33,890 nucleotides of DNA from contig JAMFSE010000109.1 in assembly GCA_026225115.1 (NCBI GenBank), positions 1 to 33,890 of the forward strand, in the 5' to 3' direction. Shown here piece after piece: positions 9,393 to 17,804 of the stretch (the first letter of the stretch is position 1; every line of letters starts with the position of its first letter). The translations under genes and the position numbers were made by a program. The notes under the pieces were generated by a model. That model worked only from the letters and a program-made list of their open reading frames with translations, was not told where the DNA came from and made no database searches. The DNA comes from Rhodovastum atsumiense (GTDB taxonomy: Bacteria; Pseudomonadota; Alphaproteobacteria; Acetobacterales; Acetobacteraceae).

Positions 9393-9838
9393 TGGTCTTC
9401 TTCCAAAATGTCGGAAAGGGCGATCAGCGCCAGCCTATAACCTGCAAACCCCAACCCGCAAATCACACCTTGTGACGCGCGCGAAACATAGGAATGGTGC
9501 CGGAAGGGTTCGCGCGTGAAAATATTCGACAAATGCACCTCGATCACCGGGATATCGAGCGCCAGCAGCGCGTCCATCAGCGCAATCGAGGTATGGGAAT
9601 ACCCGGCCGGATTGATGATCAAGCCGGACGCCCGCCCGCGCGCTTCCTGCACCCAGGAGATCAGCTCGCCTTCCAGGTTGGACTGCCGGAAATCGATCGC
9701 GACTCCCAGGCCCTCGGCCGCTTCCCCGCAAAGGGTTTCCAGATCGTCCAGCGTGCCGGTGCCGTAAATCTCCGGCTCCCGGCTGCCGAGCAGATTAAGG
9801 TTCGGTCCGTTCAGTATGGTAATGAGTGGTGCCGCCAT
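9389..9838 (-). CDS. aroQ: Type II 3-dehydroquinate dehydratase
   Basis: A 149-aa enzyme of the shikimate pathway that converts 3-dehydroquinate to 3-dehydroshikimate. The type II signature is clear: [19 protein letters not shown] (catalytic Y25, R20), [12 protein letters not shown] and the catalytic histidine in [19 protein letters not shown]. Type II enzymes are small flavodoxin-fold dodecamers, and the length is typical. It is the first gene of the cluster with accB and accC, and is divergent from thiS across an 80-bp gap that must hold both promoters; an AT-rich TATTCAAT stretch on this strand is a possible -10 region. Confidence 0.97.
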   Translation of the reverse strand: MAAPLITILNGPNLNLLGSREPEIYGTGTLDDLETLCGEAAEGLGVAIDFRQSNLEGELISWVQEARGRASGLIINPAGYSHTSIALMDALLALDIPVIEVHLSNIFTREPFRHHSYVSRASQGVICGLGFAGYRLALIALSDILEEDQ

Positions 9839-9918
9839 CGCGCCCGATCGTCCTAATTGAATAGCAAGGCCGGTAGCACAGGGTTTCCGTTTCGGCCAAC
9901 AGCCGCCATATTGGGGGC

Positions 9919-10140
9919 ATGGATGCGTCGATTGAAACTTTGGACCTGACCGTGAACGGCGAGCCTGGCACTTTCCCCATGCGCCTCACGGTCGCCGGGC
10001 TGATTGCGGCGCTGCAGCTGGATATCCGGAAGGTCGCGGTCGAGCTGAACCGCGAAATCGTACCCCGCTCGACCTATGCGCAGGTTTCGCTTAATTCAGG
10101 CGACACCCTTGAAATCGTTCATTTTATTGGAGGCGGCTAG
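9919..10140 (+). CDS. thiS: Sulfur carrier protein ThiS
   Basis: A 73-aa ubiquitin-fold protein ending in the required GG (FIGGG) that carries sulfur as a C-terminal thiocarboxylate for making the thiazole of thiamine. The N-terminus is about five residues longer than usual. A G-rich ribosome site (TGGGGGC) lies immediately upstream of the ATG. Its stop codon abuts the thiG ATG with no gap, so the two are coupled. The 80-bp upstream gap is too short for, and lacks the CTGAGA core of, a TPP riboswitch. Confidence 0.95.
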   Translation: MDASIETLDLTVNGEPGTFPMRLTVAGLIAALQLDIRKVAVELNREIVPRSTYAQVSLNSGDTLEIVHFIGGG

Positions 10141-10932
10141 ATGGACGCTTACGTAACCGCGGAAGATGGCTGGACCGTCGCCGGCCGAAATTTCGACTCC
10201 CGGCTGATCGTCGGCACCGGCAAATACAAAGACCTGCCTACAACCGCCGCCGCCATTGAGGCCTCGGGCGCCGAAATCGTCACCGTCGCCGTCCGCAGGG
10301 TGAATCTATCCGACCCCAAGGCCCCCATGCTGCAGGATTATGTCAGCCCCACGCGCTACACTTACCTGCCCAACACCGCCGGCTGCTTCACCGCCGATGA
10401 CGCGGTCCGCACGCTGCGCCTGGCGCGCGAAGCCGGTGGCTGGAACCTCGTCAAACTCGAAGTCCTCGGCCCACCTCCCACCCTTTATCCAGATATGCCC
10501 GCCACCCTGGAAGCCGCCGCGGCGCTGATCGGCGACGGCTTCGAGGTGATGGTCTACTGCTCGGACGACCCGATCGCCGCCAAACGGCTGGAGGAAATGG
10601 GATGTGTGGCCATCATGCCGCTCGGCGCTCCCATCGGCTCCGGCCTTGGCGTCCAGAACCCGCTGATGATCCAGATGATCATCGCCAACGCCAAGGTTCC
10701 CGTCCTGGTCGATGCCGGCGTCGGCACCGCCTACGACGCCACCTTCGCCATGGAGCTCGGCTGCGACGCCGTGCTCGTCAACTCCGCCATCGCCATGGCC
10801 GACGATCCCGTGCTGATGGCGCGCGCCATGAAAGCCGGCGTCGAGGCCGGCCGCCTCGCCTTCCGCGCCGGCCGCATCCCGCGCCTTGGCGCCGCCAACC
10901 CCTCCAGCCCGACCACAGGGCTTATCCGCTGA
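10141..10932 (+). CDS. thiG: Thiazole synthase ThiG
   Basis: A 263-aa TIM-barrel enzyme that condenses deoxyxylulose 5-phosphate, dehydroglycine or iminoglycine and ThiS-thiocarboxylate into thiazole phosphate. Recognisable segments are [52 protein letters not shown] with the Schiff-base lysine K105, [15 protein letters not shown] and [18 protein letters not shown]. Full length. It follows thiS directly. Its TGA stop overlaps the probable CTG start of the next gene. Other thiamine genes (thiO/thiH, thiE, thiF) are not in this window. Confidence 0.97.
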   Translation: MDAYVTAEDGWTVAGRNFDSRLIVGTGKYKDLPTTAAAIEASGAEIVTVAVRRVNLSDPKAPMLQDYVSPTRYTYLPNTAGCFTADDAVRTLRLAREAGGWNLVKLEVLGPPPTLYPDMPATLEAAAALIGDGFEVMVYCSDDPIAAKRLEEMGCVAIMPLGAPIGSGLGVQNPLMIQMIIANAKVPVLVDAGVGTAYDATFAMELGCDAVLVNSAIAMADDPVLMARAMKAGVEAGRLAFRAGRIPRLGAANPSSPTTGLIR

Positions 10933-11555
10933 ATAAACTACTGCGGCTTATCCCGGAGCTGGTCGCCAATTTCGTCGCCCCCTGGGCGGTGTACGAGCTG
11001 CTGGACGACCATTATGGCGACGTCTTCGCGCTGATCGCCTCGGCCATGCCGCCGCTGATCTGGAGCGCCTATGAGCTGATCAAAACCCGCCGGCTGGATG
11101 CGATCAGCATCATCGTCGTCGCCAGCATCCTGTTCACCGTCGGCGCCACCGCCATGGGCGGCTCCGCCCGCCTCATCCAGATCCGCGACGCGCTGGTCAC
11201 CGGCGTGGTCGGCCTGATCTTTCTGTTCTCGCTGTTCCTGAAACGCCCCATCATCTTCTACCTCGCCCGCGCCACCATGGCCCGCAACACCATTGAGGGC
11301 GCGGAAGATTTCGAGACTGTCTGGGGCAGGCCCGGCGTCCCGAAAATCCTGCGCCTGCTCACCGCCGTCTGGGGCGCCGGCCTGGTCGTGCAAACCGCCG
11401 CCATGTGCAGCCTGGCCTATGTCTGGCCCATCGGCCGCTACCTGCTCTTCGGCCCCGTCATCGGCTACGGTATCTTCGGAATCCTGATGATCTGGAGCCT
11501 ATGGTACCTGGCCCAAAACGGCGCCGCCGGCAGGGCAATATTCCAAAAAGGGTAA
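10929..11555 (+). CDS. VC0807-like integral membrane protein, probable CTG start
   Basis: About 208 aa with four or five membrane segments (around [55 protein letters not shown] and [20 protein letters not shown]). It resembles the VC0807/DUF3159-like family of small membrane proteins of unknown function. The conserved-looking N-terminus [19 protein letters not shown] has no ATG, GTG or TTG in frame in this stretch; the only fitting codon is CTG at 10929, which overlaps the thiG stop as CTGA with an AGGG about 8 nt upstream. The first in-frame ATG (11046) would remove about 39 residues. The start is inferred, and the function is unknown despite coupling to thiG. Confidence 0.7.
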   Translation: MNKLLRLIPELVANFVAPWAVYELLDDHYGDVFALIASAMPPLIWSAYELIKTRRLDAISIIVVASILFTVGATAMGGSARLIQIRDALVTGVVGLIFLFSLFLKRPIIFYLARATMARNTIEGAEDFETVWGRPGVPKILRLLTAVWGAGLVVQTAAMCSLAYVWPIGRYLLFGPVIGYGIFGILMIWSLWYLAQNGAAGRAIFQKG

Positions 11556-11613
11556 GCGGTTCTTTTTCTTCAGAAAAAGAACCAAAAGACTTTTTTAATC
11601 TGGGCCTCGGGCG
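11556..11613 (+). terminator. Terminator-like intergenic repeat, copy C
   Basis: It starts right after the stop codon: GCGGTTCTTTTTCTTCAGAA, AAAGAACC, AAAAGACTTTTTTAATCTG, GGCCTCGGGCG. The stem GGTTCTTTTT/AAAAAGAACC is perfect with a CTTCAG-type loop, and a T6 tract follows. It would end the thiSG transcript before the convergent DUF2147 gene. Confidence 0.8.
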
Positions 11614-11629
11614 CAGGGATCTAACGGGC

Positions 11630-12085
11630 TCAGGTTGGTAAATGGCATTTGGGTAAAATCGGTCCACCTCTGTAGGCAGTCCATGTGGTTGATTTGCCCA
11701 ACAGGGGAATCAGCAGATACCCCCGCAAAACCAGATTCCCATCCGCATTGAACGACAGCAGCGCCGGATGCGAAACTCCATTGCGCGGGTCCAGCACCAC
11801 CCCCTGCCAGACCGTGCCGTTGTCGCCCTGCGTCACGGAAGTCGTCTGCACAATCGTCAGCCCGCATTGCGGATGGCCCTGCCAATCCACCGGCATGGGA
11901 TCGGTCGGATGGTCAAACTGCATCCCCACAATTGCCCCGCAATACCCGTTGCCGCAGGGCACAATATGGATCACGGCGCCGCCGCCCTCCGTCAGCCAGT
12001 TGCCGGCCGGCGTATTGGGCGCAAAAGCAAAGGCCGGCGCCAACCAGGAGCAAAGCAATGCGAGAGCCAAGGCTGGTCTGATCAA
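11630..12085 (-). CDS. Secreted DUF2147-family protein
   Basis: 151 aa with a clear signal peptide (MIRPALALALLCSWLAPAFA). The mature part follows the DUF2147 pattern: NTPAGNWLTEGGGAVIHIVPCGNGYCGAIVG is the typical opening (split here by its Cys pair), with a later VLDPRNG and LRGYLLIPLLGKSTTW. Members are small periplasmic or secreted beta-rich proteins of uncertain role. The start codon is TTG at 12085, supported by GGGGAG about 10 nt upstream. It lies 91 bp downstream of the helicase gene on the same strand and may be in its transcript. Confidence 0.85.
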   Translation of the reverse strand: MIRPALALALLCSWLAPAFAFAPNTPAGNWLTEGGGAVIHIVPCGNGYCGAIVGMQFDHPTDPMPVDWQGHPQCGLTIVQTTSVTQGDNGTVWQGVVLDPRNGVSHPALLSFNADGNLVLRGYLLIPLLGKSTTWTAYRGGPILPKCHLPT

Positions 12086-12176
12086 CGCAACAACTCCCCG
12101 AACAGCCGATTATTTTACCCAAATCCCCACGCAGCCACAGCAGGCATCCGAAGAACTAAGGACATTTAACCTAAAG

Positions 12177-14951
12177 TTAAGGCGTAGCCGTATCACCGCC
12201 GGCGAGAAATGTCCGAATACCGGCGGCGGTGGCGGCTAAGCCACAGCGGATAACCGGTGCCTCTGCTGGAAAAGCCGAAAAAACCCGGCTTGGCGCCTGC
12301 CGGTCCAGCAGCACGAACACCCCGCGGTCATCGCCTCGCCGGATCAGCCGCCCAAACGCCTGCCGCAGCCGCAGCCGTACAATCGCGTCGTCATAATCCT
12401 TCGGCCGGCCTTCCGAGAGATGTGTGCGCCGAGCCCGGTGCAGAATATCCGGCCGCGGCCAGGGCGTGCGCTCAAACACCACCAGCCGCAGCGCATTGCC
12501 GGGAATATCCACCCCGTCACGCATCGCATCGGTCCCAAGCAGGCAGGAATGTTCCTCGGCCCGGAAAATATCCACCAGCGTCGCGTTATCCATGGCGTCG
12601 ACATGCTGCGCGTAGAGCGGAATGCCGGCTTCCTCCAGCGGGGCCGCAATCCGTGCATGCACCGCGCGCAGCCGCGAAATAGCGGTGAAAAGCCCCAGAG
12701 CCCCGCCGTCGGACGCCTCGAACAAGGCCCGAAACGCGCCGGCCAGCGCGCCGATATCCGTGCCGTTCACATCGTTGACGACGAAAATCCGCGTCTGCCT
12801 GGCGTAATCAAAAGGCGAAGCAAACGCCGCCCGAATCGCCGGGCTCGCCAGATGCGTGGCCCCGGTCCGGGCCTCGGCGCCCGACCACGCGGCCTCATTT
12901 TCGGTTCCATCCCGCAAGGTAGCCGAGGTCACCAGCATGCCGTGCGCGGGGCTGGCGATGGTCTGAATAAACGCCTCGGTCGGGTCCAGCATATGCGACA
13001 GGAACGCCACATCCCGGTCGCCATCGGCGGTACGGTCCAGGCGCAGAAAATGCACATGCCCGGGCCGCATCCCCGGCCTTGGTGCGGCCGCAGGCATGGC
13101 ATCCAGCATCCGCCGCCAGGCCGCAAGCGGGTCAATGGCGCGCCGCTTCAGCGAGCGCGCCGCCCCTTCAAGCCGCTGCCTTGTCGGCTCATCCAGCGTC
13201 TGCGCTTCGGTCTCAAGCCGGTCGAGAAACCGCTCCCGCAGGGCCGCCAGCGGAATCCGCAACCGCTCCAGCGCCCGCGACAGCGCCTCACCGGTTTCCA
13301 GCACATCATCCTCGGCCGGATAGAGATCCACCTCCACCGGCATATGTCCGGACAACGCGGGCTCCGGCGCCCGCGCCCTGGCCTGGGCCCGCAGCGTCTT
13401 CAAAAATGCTTCCCCGGCGTTTTTCTGCGCCCCCGGCTCGGCAATATCCTCCTGCGCGAACCGCGCCGCGAATGCCGGCGCCGGCAGTGCCCGGGCAGCG
13501 GTCAACGCCGCATCCAGCTTCGGCTTCAGCTGCTCATCCGCGGCCAGAATATCCTCCAGCCGCCGGGCAATGCCCCGCGCCCGCGACCTTGCCCCCTCCG
13601 CCCCCAGCAGCCAGCGCCGCAGCTCCGCCATCGCCGCCCCGGAAAGCTCCACCGAAAACGCGCTATCCGCCGCATCGAAAATATGATGCCCCTCATCGAA
13701 CACATAGCGCGTCGGCACATAGGCATCATCCAGCCCGCCCCACACCGCCTGCGCCATCACCAGCGCATGGTTGGCAATCACCAGATCAGCCATCCGCGCC
13801 CGCCGGATCACATGCTCGATGGTGCAGCGCTTGTAATGCGGGCAAGCGGCATGAATGCACTCCCCGCGCCGATCCGCGATATTCGCCAGCAGCGTATGGC
13901 CGAATAATTCCGCGAACCAGCCCGGCAGATCCCCGCCCATCAAATCCCCATCCGCGCTCGCCATCGCCCAGCGCGAGATCAACCCGAGCGGAATGGTGAA
14001 CCGGTCGACATTCACCGTATCCTCGTAATTCAACAGGCAGAGATAATTCTCCCTCCCCTTGCGCAGCACCACCCGCCGCCGGGATTTTTCAGCCGGCGCC
14101 AGCCTTGACGCCTCGGACTCGATCTGCCGCTGCAAATGCCGGGTAAAGGTCGAAACCCACACCGCCCCCTGGTTTTTCTCCGCCCATATACTGGCCGGCG
14201 CCAGATAGCCAAGTGTCTTGCCGGTACCGGTCCCGGCCTCCGCCAGCACCATATGCGGCGCGCCTTCAACCGAGCGCGGCGCAAAAGCAGCCGCAGCAGC
14301 AGAAGCATAATCCGCCTGCGCCGGCCGCTGCTCGGCGCCAGGCCCCAGCAATGTCGCCAGCCGCGCCCGCGCCTCCACCTGCGCCACCGGAAAAGCCGAG
14401 GGCGGCGGCCGCGGCGCCTCATCCTCCCATTCCGGCAGCCGCTTCCAAAGCCGCAGCGCCATGCCGTCCGGCTGCGCTGCCGGCGCGCCCAGGGCCGCCA
14501 GCACGTAGCGCGCCCAGCCCCAGCCGGGGGCGCCATAGCCCATCTGCCCCATGCGCGCCGCCAGCCCCGGCGCATCCCGGTTCATCGGCAGCGATTTGCC
14601 CAAGGAGAGCCGCGCCAGCAAAGCTTCGGCCATCGGCCCCAGCGACGCCACGGCCTGCTCCTGGCTAACGGGCACTTCCATATCGAGAAACCGCGCCAGC
14701 CCGGCGGCGGTAGGCGCCGCCGACTGCGCCGGACACACAAAGGCGAACAGCTCCAGAATATCCAGCACCGGCACCGCAGGATTGCCCAGCCGGCGCAGCG
14801 TCGCCGGCCCGTGGATCACCAGCGCCACCGCATCCCCCAAAGCTTTGGCCACCCCGCCGGGCTTTACGGAAACGAAGTCGCCATCACTGGTGAGCAGGGT
14901 TGCTTTGCCATGTCCGGCGATGAGCGCACTTAAATCCGGCAAAAACGGCAT
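12177..14951 (-). CDS. ATP-dependent DNA helicase, DinG/XPD type
   Basis: A 924-aa superfamily 2 helicase. Walker A is AEAGTGTGKT (K245), and the DEAH-type box is FDEGHH (about residues 418-423). Four cysteines between them (NYLCLLN, then GECIHAACPHYKRC) match the iron-sulfur cluster of XPD/DinG helicases, which unwind 5' to 3' and act on R-loops, D-loops or G-quadruplexes. C-terminal motifs include LVTSATLRDG, GTDAMRDGVDIPG and LRQAFGRLIRRGDDRG. An N-terminal block of about 200 residues precedes the helicase core, as in alphaproteobacterial members. It is divergent from lysK over 49 bp. Whether it is the functional equivalent of E. coli DinG or YoaA is unclear. Confidence 0.93.
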   Translation of the reverse strand: MPFLPDLSALIAGHGKATLLTSDGDFVSVKPGGVAKALGDAVALVIHGPATLRRLGNPAVPVLDILELFAFVCPAQSAAPTAAGLARFLDMEVPVSQEQAVASLGPMAEALLARLSLGKSLPMNRDAPGLAARMGQMGYGAPGWGWARYVLAALGAPAAQPDGMALRLWKRLPEWEDEAPRPPPSAFPVAQVEARARLATLLGPGAEQRPAQADYASAAAAAFAPRSVEGAPHMVLAEAGTGTGKTLGYLAPASIWAEKNQGAVWVSTFTRHLQRQIESEASRLAPAEKSRRRVVLRKGRENYLCLLNYEDTVNVDRFTIPLGLISRWAMASADGDLMGGDLPGWFAELFGHTLLANIADRRGECIHAACPHYKRCTIEHVIRRARMADLVIANHALVMAQAVWGGLDDAYVPTRYVFDEGHHIFDAADSAFSVELSGAAMAELRRWLLGAEGARSRARGIARRLEDILAADEQLKPKLDAALTAARALPAPAFAARFAQEDIAEPGAQKNAGEAFLKTLRAQARARAPEPALSGHMPVEVDLYPAEDDVLETGEALSRALERLRIPLAALRERFLDRLETEAQTLDEPTRQRLEGAARSLKRRAIDPLAAWRRMLDAMPAAAPRPGMRPGHVHFLRLDRTADGDRDVAFLSHMLDPTEAFIQTIASPAHGMLVTSATLRDGTENEAAWSGAEARTGATHLASPAIRAAFASPFDYARQTRIFVVNDVNGTDIGALAGAFRALFEASDGGALGLFTAISRLRAVHARIAAPLEEAGIPLYAQHVDAMDNATLVDIFRAEEHSCLLGTDAMRDGVDIPGNALRLVVFERTPWPRPDILHRARRTHLSEGRPKDYDDAIVRLRLRQAFGRLIRRGDDRGVFVLLDRQAPSRVFSAFPAEAPVIRCGLAATAAGIRTFLAGGDTATP

Positions 14952-15000
14952 ATCTCAAAGTATAGACGTCCTGCCTGTTTCGCCATAGACGGAGCGCGTT

Positions 15001-16593
15001 ATGACCGAACAAAACCCCCCTGCTGCAAGCGCGGCTGCACCTGCACAGATCTCCTGGCCTTTCCGCGAAGCCGAGCGCGTCGCCGAAAGATTGAAGCAAA
15101 CCGGCAAAACCCACGCTTTGTTCGAAACCGGCTACGGCCCCTCCGGCCTGCCGCATATCGGCACCTTCGGCGAGGTCGCGCGCACCACCTGGGTGCGACG
15201 CGCCTTCACCGAACTGACGGGCCTGCCATCGCGCCTGCTGGCCTTCTCCGACGACATGGACGGACTGCGCAAAGTCCCGGACAACGTGCCCAACAAGGAA
15301 ATGCTGAAGGAATTCATCGGCAAGCCCCTCACGCAGGTGCCGGACCCGTTCGGCACCCATTCTAGCTTCGGCGCGCATAACAACGCACGCCTGCGCAGCT
15401 TTCTCGATTCGTTTGGATTTGACTACGAATTTGCCTCCTCCAGCGAATACTACTTTTCCGGCCGTTTCGACGAAGCGCTGCTGCACGTGCTGGCAAACCA
15501 CGACAAAATCATCGACATCATCCGCCCGACGCTTGGCCCCGAACGCCGCGCCACCTATTCGCCGATCCTGCCCATCCATCCGCGCAGCGGCATCGTCATG
15601 CAGGTGCCGATCCAGCAGGTGGATGTGGAATCCGGCACGGTCATGTGGACCGACCCCGAAACCGGCACGCGCTTCGAGACCGAAGTCACCGGCGGCTCCG
15701 CCAAGCTGCAATGGAAAGCCGACTGGGCCATGCGCTGGTATGCGCTCGGCGTCGATTACGAAATGTCCGGCAAAGACCTCATAGATTCGGTAAAACTCTC
15801 GTCTGCCATCGTCCGCGCCTTGGGCAAGGAACCGCCTGTCTGCCTCACCTATGAACTGTTCCTGGATGAACACAGCCAGAAGATTTCAAAGAGCAAAGGC
15901 AACGGCCTCTCGGTCGAGGAATGGCTGAAATACGCGCCGCCGGAATCCCTCGCGCAGTTCATGTATCACGCCCCGCAGCGCGCCAAGCGCCTGTTCTTCG
16001 ACGTTATCCCCCGCGCCGCCGACGACTACATCAACAACGTCGCCGCCTTACGCGAATCAACCGACCCGCACGCCAACCCGGCCTGGCATATCCTCGGCGG
16101 CAAAGATTCTGCCGCCGCCGGCAGCCCCATCGGCTTCACCATGCTGCTCAACCTGGCCTCGGTCATCAATGCCGACAGCCCTGAAATGCTCTGGGGATTC
16201 ATCAACAGCTACCTCCCCGGAACCACCCCGGAGAACTTCCCGTTCCTCGCCAATCTGGTCGATTACGCCATCGCCTACTACCAGGATTTCGTCGCCTCCA
16301 AAAAACAGTTCCGGCAGCCCACCGACATCGAACGCGGCGCCCTGTTCGACCTCGCCGGCTCGCTGCGCCACCTCTCCGAACATGACAGCCCCGAAACCAT
16401 TCAGAACCTGGTTTACGCCGTCGGCAAACGCCACCCCTTCACGCCGCTCAAAGCCTGGTTCGACTGCCTCTACCAGGTCCTCCTCGGCCAGGTCGAAGGC
16501 CCCCGCTTCGGTGGCTTCATCGCCCTCTACGGCATCGAGCGCACCGTAAAACTAATCGAGGGCGCGCTGGCAAGGGAAGACGAGGCCGCTTGA
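15001..16593 (+). CDS. lysK: Class I lysyl-tRNA synthetase
   Basis: A 530-aa class I enzyme charging tRNA-Lys, of the archaeal and alphaproteobacterial type rather than the class II LysS of most bacteria. The Rossmann signatures are present: a HIGH box at H52-I-G-T (GLPHIGTF) and a KMSKS-type box K294-I-S-K-S. Other familiar segments are [17 protein letters not shown] and SGKDLIDSV, with the C-terminal anticodon-binding helical part. GGAGCG precedes the ATG by about 7 nt. No class II lysS is in the window, so this is presumably the only lysyl-tRNA synthetase, which cannot be confirmed here. A copy of the terminator-like repeat follows the stop directly. Confidence 0.96.
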   Translation: MTEQNPPAASAAAPAQISWPFREAERVAERLKQTGKTHALFETGYGPSGLPHIGTFGEVARTTWVRRAFTELTGLPSRLLAFSDDMDGLRKVPDNVPNKEMLKEFIGKPLTQVPDPFGTHSSFGAHNNARLRSFLDSFGFDYEFASSSEYYFSGRFDEALLHVLANHDKIIDIIRPTLGPERRATYSPILPIHPRSGIVMQVPIQQVDVESGTVMWTDPETGTRFETEVTGGSAKLQWKADWAMRWYALGVDYEMSGKDLIDSVKLSSAIVRALGKEPPVCLTYELFLDEHSQKISKSKGNGLSVEEWLKYAPPESLAQFMYHAPQRAKRLFFDVIPRAADDYINNVAALRESTDPHANPAWHILGGKDSAAAGSPIGFTMLLNLASVINADSPEMLWGFINSYLPGTTPENFPFLANLVDYAIAYYQDFVASKKQFRQPTDIERGALFDLAGSLRHLSEHDSPETIQNLVYAVGKRHPFTPLKAWFDCLYQVLLGQVEGPRFGGFIALYGIERTVKLIEGALAREDEAA

Positions 16594-16596
16594 GAC

Positions 16597-16661
16597 AGGC
16601 AAGCACTTCTTTTTGTGAACAAAAAGAAGCAAAAAAACTTTTTTACTCTGGGCCTCGGGCG
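16597..16661 (+). terminator. Terminator-like intergenic repeat, copy D1
   Basis: It begins three bases after the lysK stop: AGGCAAGCA, CTTCTTTTTGTGAACAAAAA GAAG, CAAAAAAACTTTTTTACTCTG, GGCCTCGGGCG. The hairpin is identical to that in copies B1 and E2. It points along lysK and is its likely terminator. Confidence 0.85.
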
Positions 16662-16688
16662 TTTATACCGCCATCGCCCTCAGTCGTC

Positions 16689-16737
16689 TTGGCCGGGCTT
16701 GACCCGGCGGGGCCGCCCCCGGCCATCCACGCCTTTC
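16689..16737. repeat. GGCCGG...CCGGCCATCCACG repeat, copy 1
   Basis: A second repeat family between copies D1 and D2. TGGCCGGG (16690-16697) pairs with CCCGGCCA (16718-16725) around a G+C-rich loop, followed by TCCACGCCTTTCG. The other copy is at 21371, again beside a pair of the A/T-hairpin elements. Confidence 0.7.
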
Positions 16738-16767
16738 GACAATGAAATCTGCAGCGTTGTCCTTGCA

Positions 16768-16832
16768 ACCACCCATGCCCCAGATAAACAAAAGTTTTTT
16801 GTTTCTTTTTTTCAAAAAAGAAATACTTCCCC
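16768..16832 (-). repeat. Terminator-like intergenic repeat, copy D2
   Basis: A minus-strand copy: TTTCTTTTTTGAAAAAAAGA AA hairpin, CAAAAAACTTTTGTTTATCTG, GGGCATGGGTGG. It faces D1. It is the one copy lying just upstream of a gene (the plus-strand membrane protein at 16845) and pointing away from it, with no minus-strand gene before it. Confidence 0.8.
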
Positions 16833-16844
16833 GCGGATTTTCCT

Positions 16845-17804
16845 TTGCGTTCTAAGCGCGCCCTAAAATATTTGCCTCCCATGCTCGGGCTAATATTACT
16901 CACCGCCATCATCTTTGGCCTGCATCACGAATTGCACCGGGTCAGCATGGCATCGGTGATGACTGCTTTGTCGGTAACCCCACGATATGAAATCTATCGC
17001 GCGCTCGGGTTATTGGCATTGGGCTGCTTGTTCATGGCCTTTTACGATTTGCCGGGGATTTTATTCGCGAAAAAATCGATTCATTTTCCCTGGATCGGTT
17101 TCCGCCACGTCTGGTTCGCATCCTTCTGCGCCTATTCGCTGAGTCACGTCCTTGGCGCCCCGACATTTTCCGGCACCGCGATCCGGGTCCGGCTTTATGC
17201 GCAATGGGGTGTACCGGCGGCCGGCATTGCCCGCGTGGTGGCGTTGACGGGGGCGACATTTCCGTTGGGCACGGCGGCGCTCATCGGCGGCATTCTGTTA
17301 TTTCATCCGCTGGAAATGCCGTTATTCGGGCAAAGTTTTTCCGCCCTCGCCTTGCGCGGCATCGGCGCGACTTTATGGGCGATCATCGCTCTTTATATTT
17401 TGCTGGCAAACGGCAAAAAGCCGCTAAAGCTCTTCGGCCACGAAATTTTTCGCCCCGGCCTGGCACTGGCAATCGGCCAGGTGCTGCTTTCCTGCGCGGA
17501 CACCGCGAACGCCTGTGCGATCCTGTTCATTATCCTGCCAGGCGGAACGGGGCTCAGCTATTCGCATCTGCTGGCGATCTATCTGGCGGGTTTCGCGGGC
17601 GGCATGTTCAGCGGCCTGCCGGGCGGGGTCGGCGTATTGGACACGGTATTGTTGCTGGGGCTTTCGGTATACATGCCGCCGGCCAGCGCCATCGGCGCGA
17701 TTTTGCTATATCGTGTGCTGTATTACCTGATACCCGCGGCGATCGGCACGCTATGTTTTGCCGTCCATGAGATTTGGGTAACGACGAAAAGGAACCAAGC
17801 ATGA
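16845..17804 (+). CDS. MprF-type flippase-domain membrane protein (UPF0104 family), no synthetase domain
   Basis: A 319-aa protein with about eight membrane segments that matches the lysylphosphatidylglycerol synthase transmembrane region (UPF0104), for example FRHVWFASFCAYSLSHVLGA, RVRLYAQWGVP, and LAIYLAGFAGGMFSGLPGGVGVLDTVLLL (read as two overlapping parts). In full MprF this domain flips lipids and is followed by a cytoplasmic aminoacyl-transferase domain, which is absent here, so a lipid-transport role is inferred. I take the TTG at 16845 as start because it gives a positively charged N-terminus (RSKRALKY); ATG 16881 is the alternative. Its stop overlaps the next ATG (ATGA). One sampled 60-base line is about 40% G+C, well below its neighbours. 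Confidence 0.82.
   Translation: MRSKRALKYLPPMLGLILLTAIIFGLHHELHRVSMASVMTALSVTPRYEIYRALGLLALGCLFMAFYDLPGILFAKKSIHFPWIGFRHVWFASFCAYSLSHVLGAPTFSGTAIRVRLYAQWGVPAAGIARVVALTGATFPLGTAALIGGILLFHPLEMPLFGQSFSALALRGIGATLWAIIALYILLANGKKPLKLFGHEIFRPGLALAIGQVLLSCADTANACAILFIILPGGTGLSYSHLLAIYLAGFAGGMFSGLPGGVGVLDTVLLLGLSVYMPPASAIGAILLYRVLYYLIPAAIGTLCFAVHEIWVTTKRNQA

Noticed and set aside
9839-9918. TPP riboswitch before thiS
   Set aside because: The 80-bp gap is short and has no CTGAGA core or matching second helix.
10602-10928. N-terminal extension of the VC0807-like membrane protein into thiG
   Set aside because: Arg/His-rich out-of-frame shadow of thiG with no coding signal of its own; the membrane protein begins at the end of thiG.
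12420-13999. Long plus-strand frames opposite the DinG-type helicase
   Set aside because: Pro/Arg-rich antisense shadows; helicase motifs on the minus strand account for the region.
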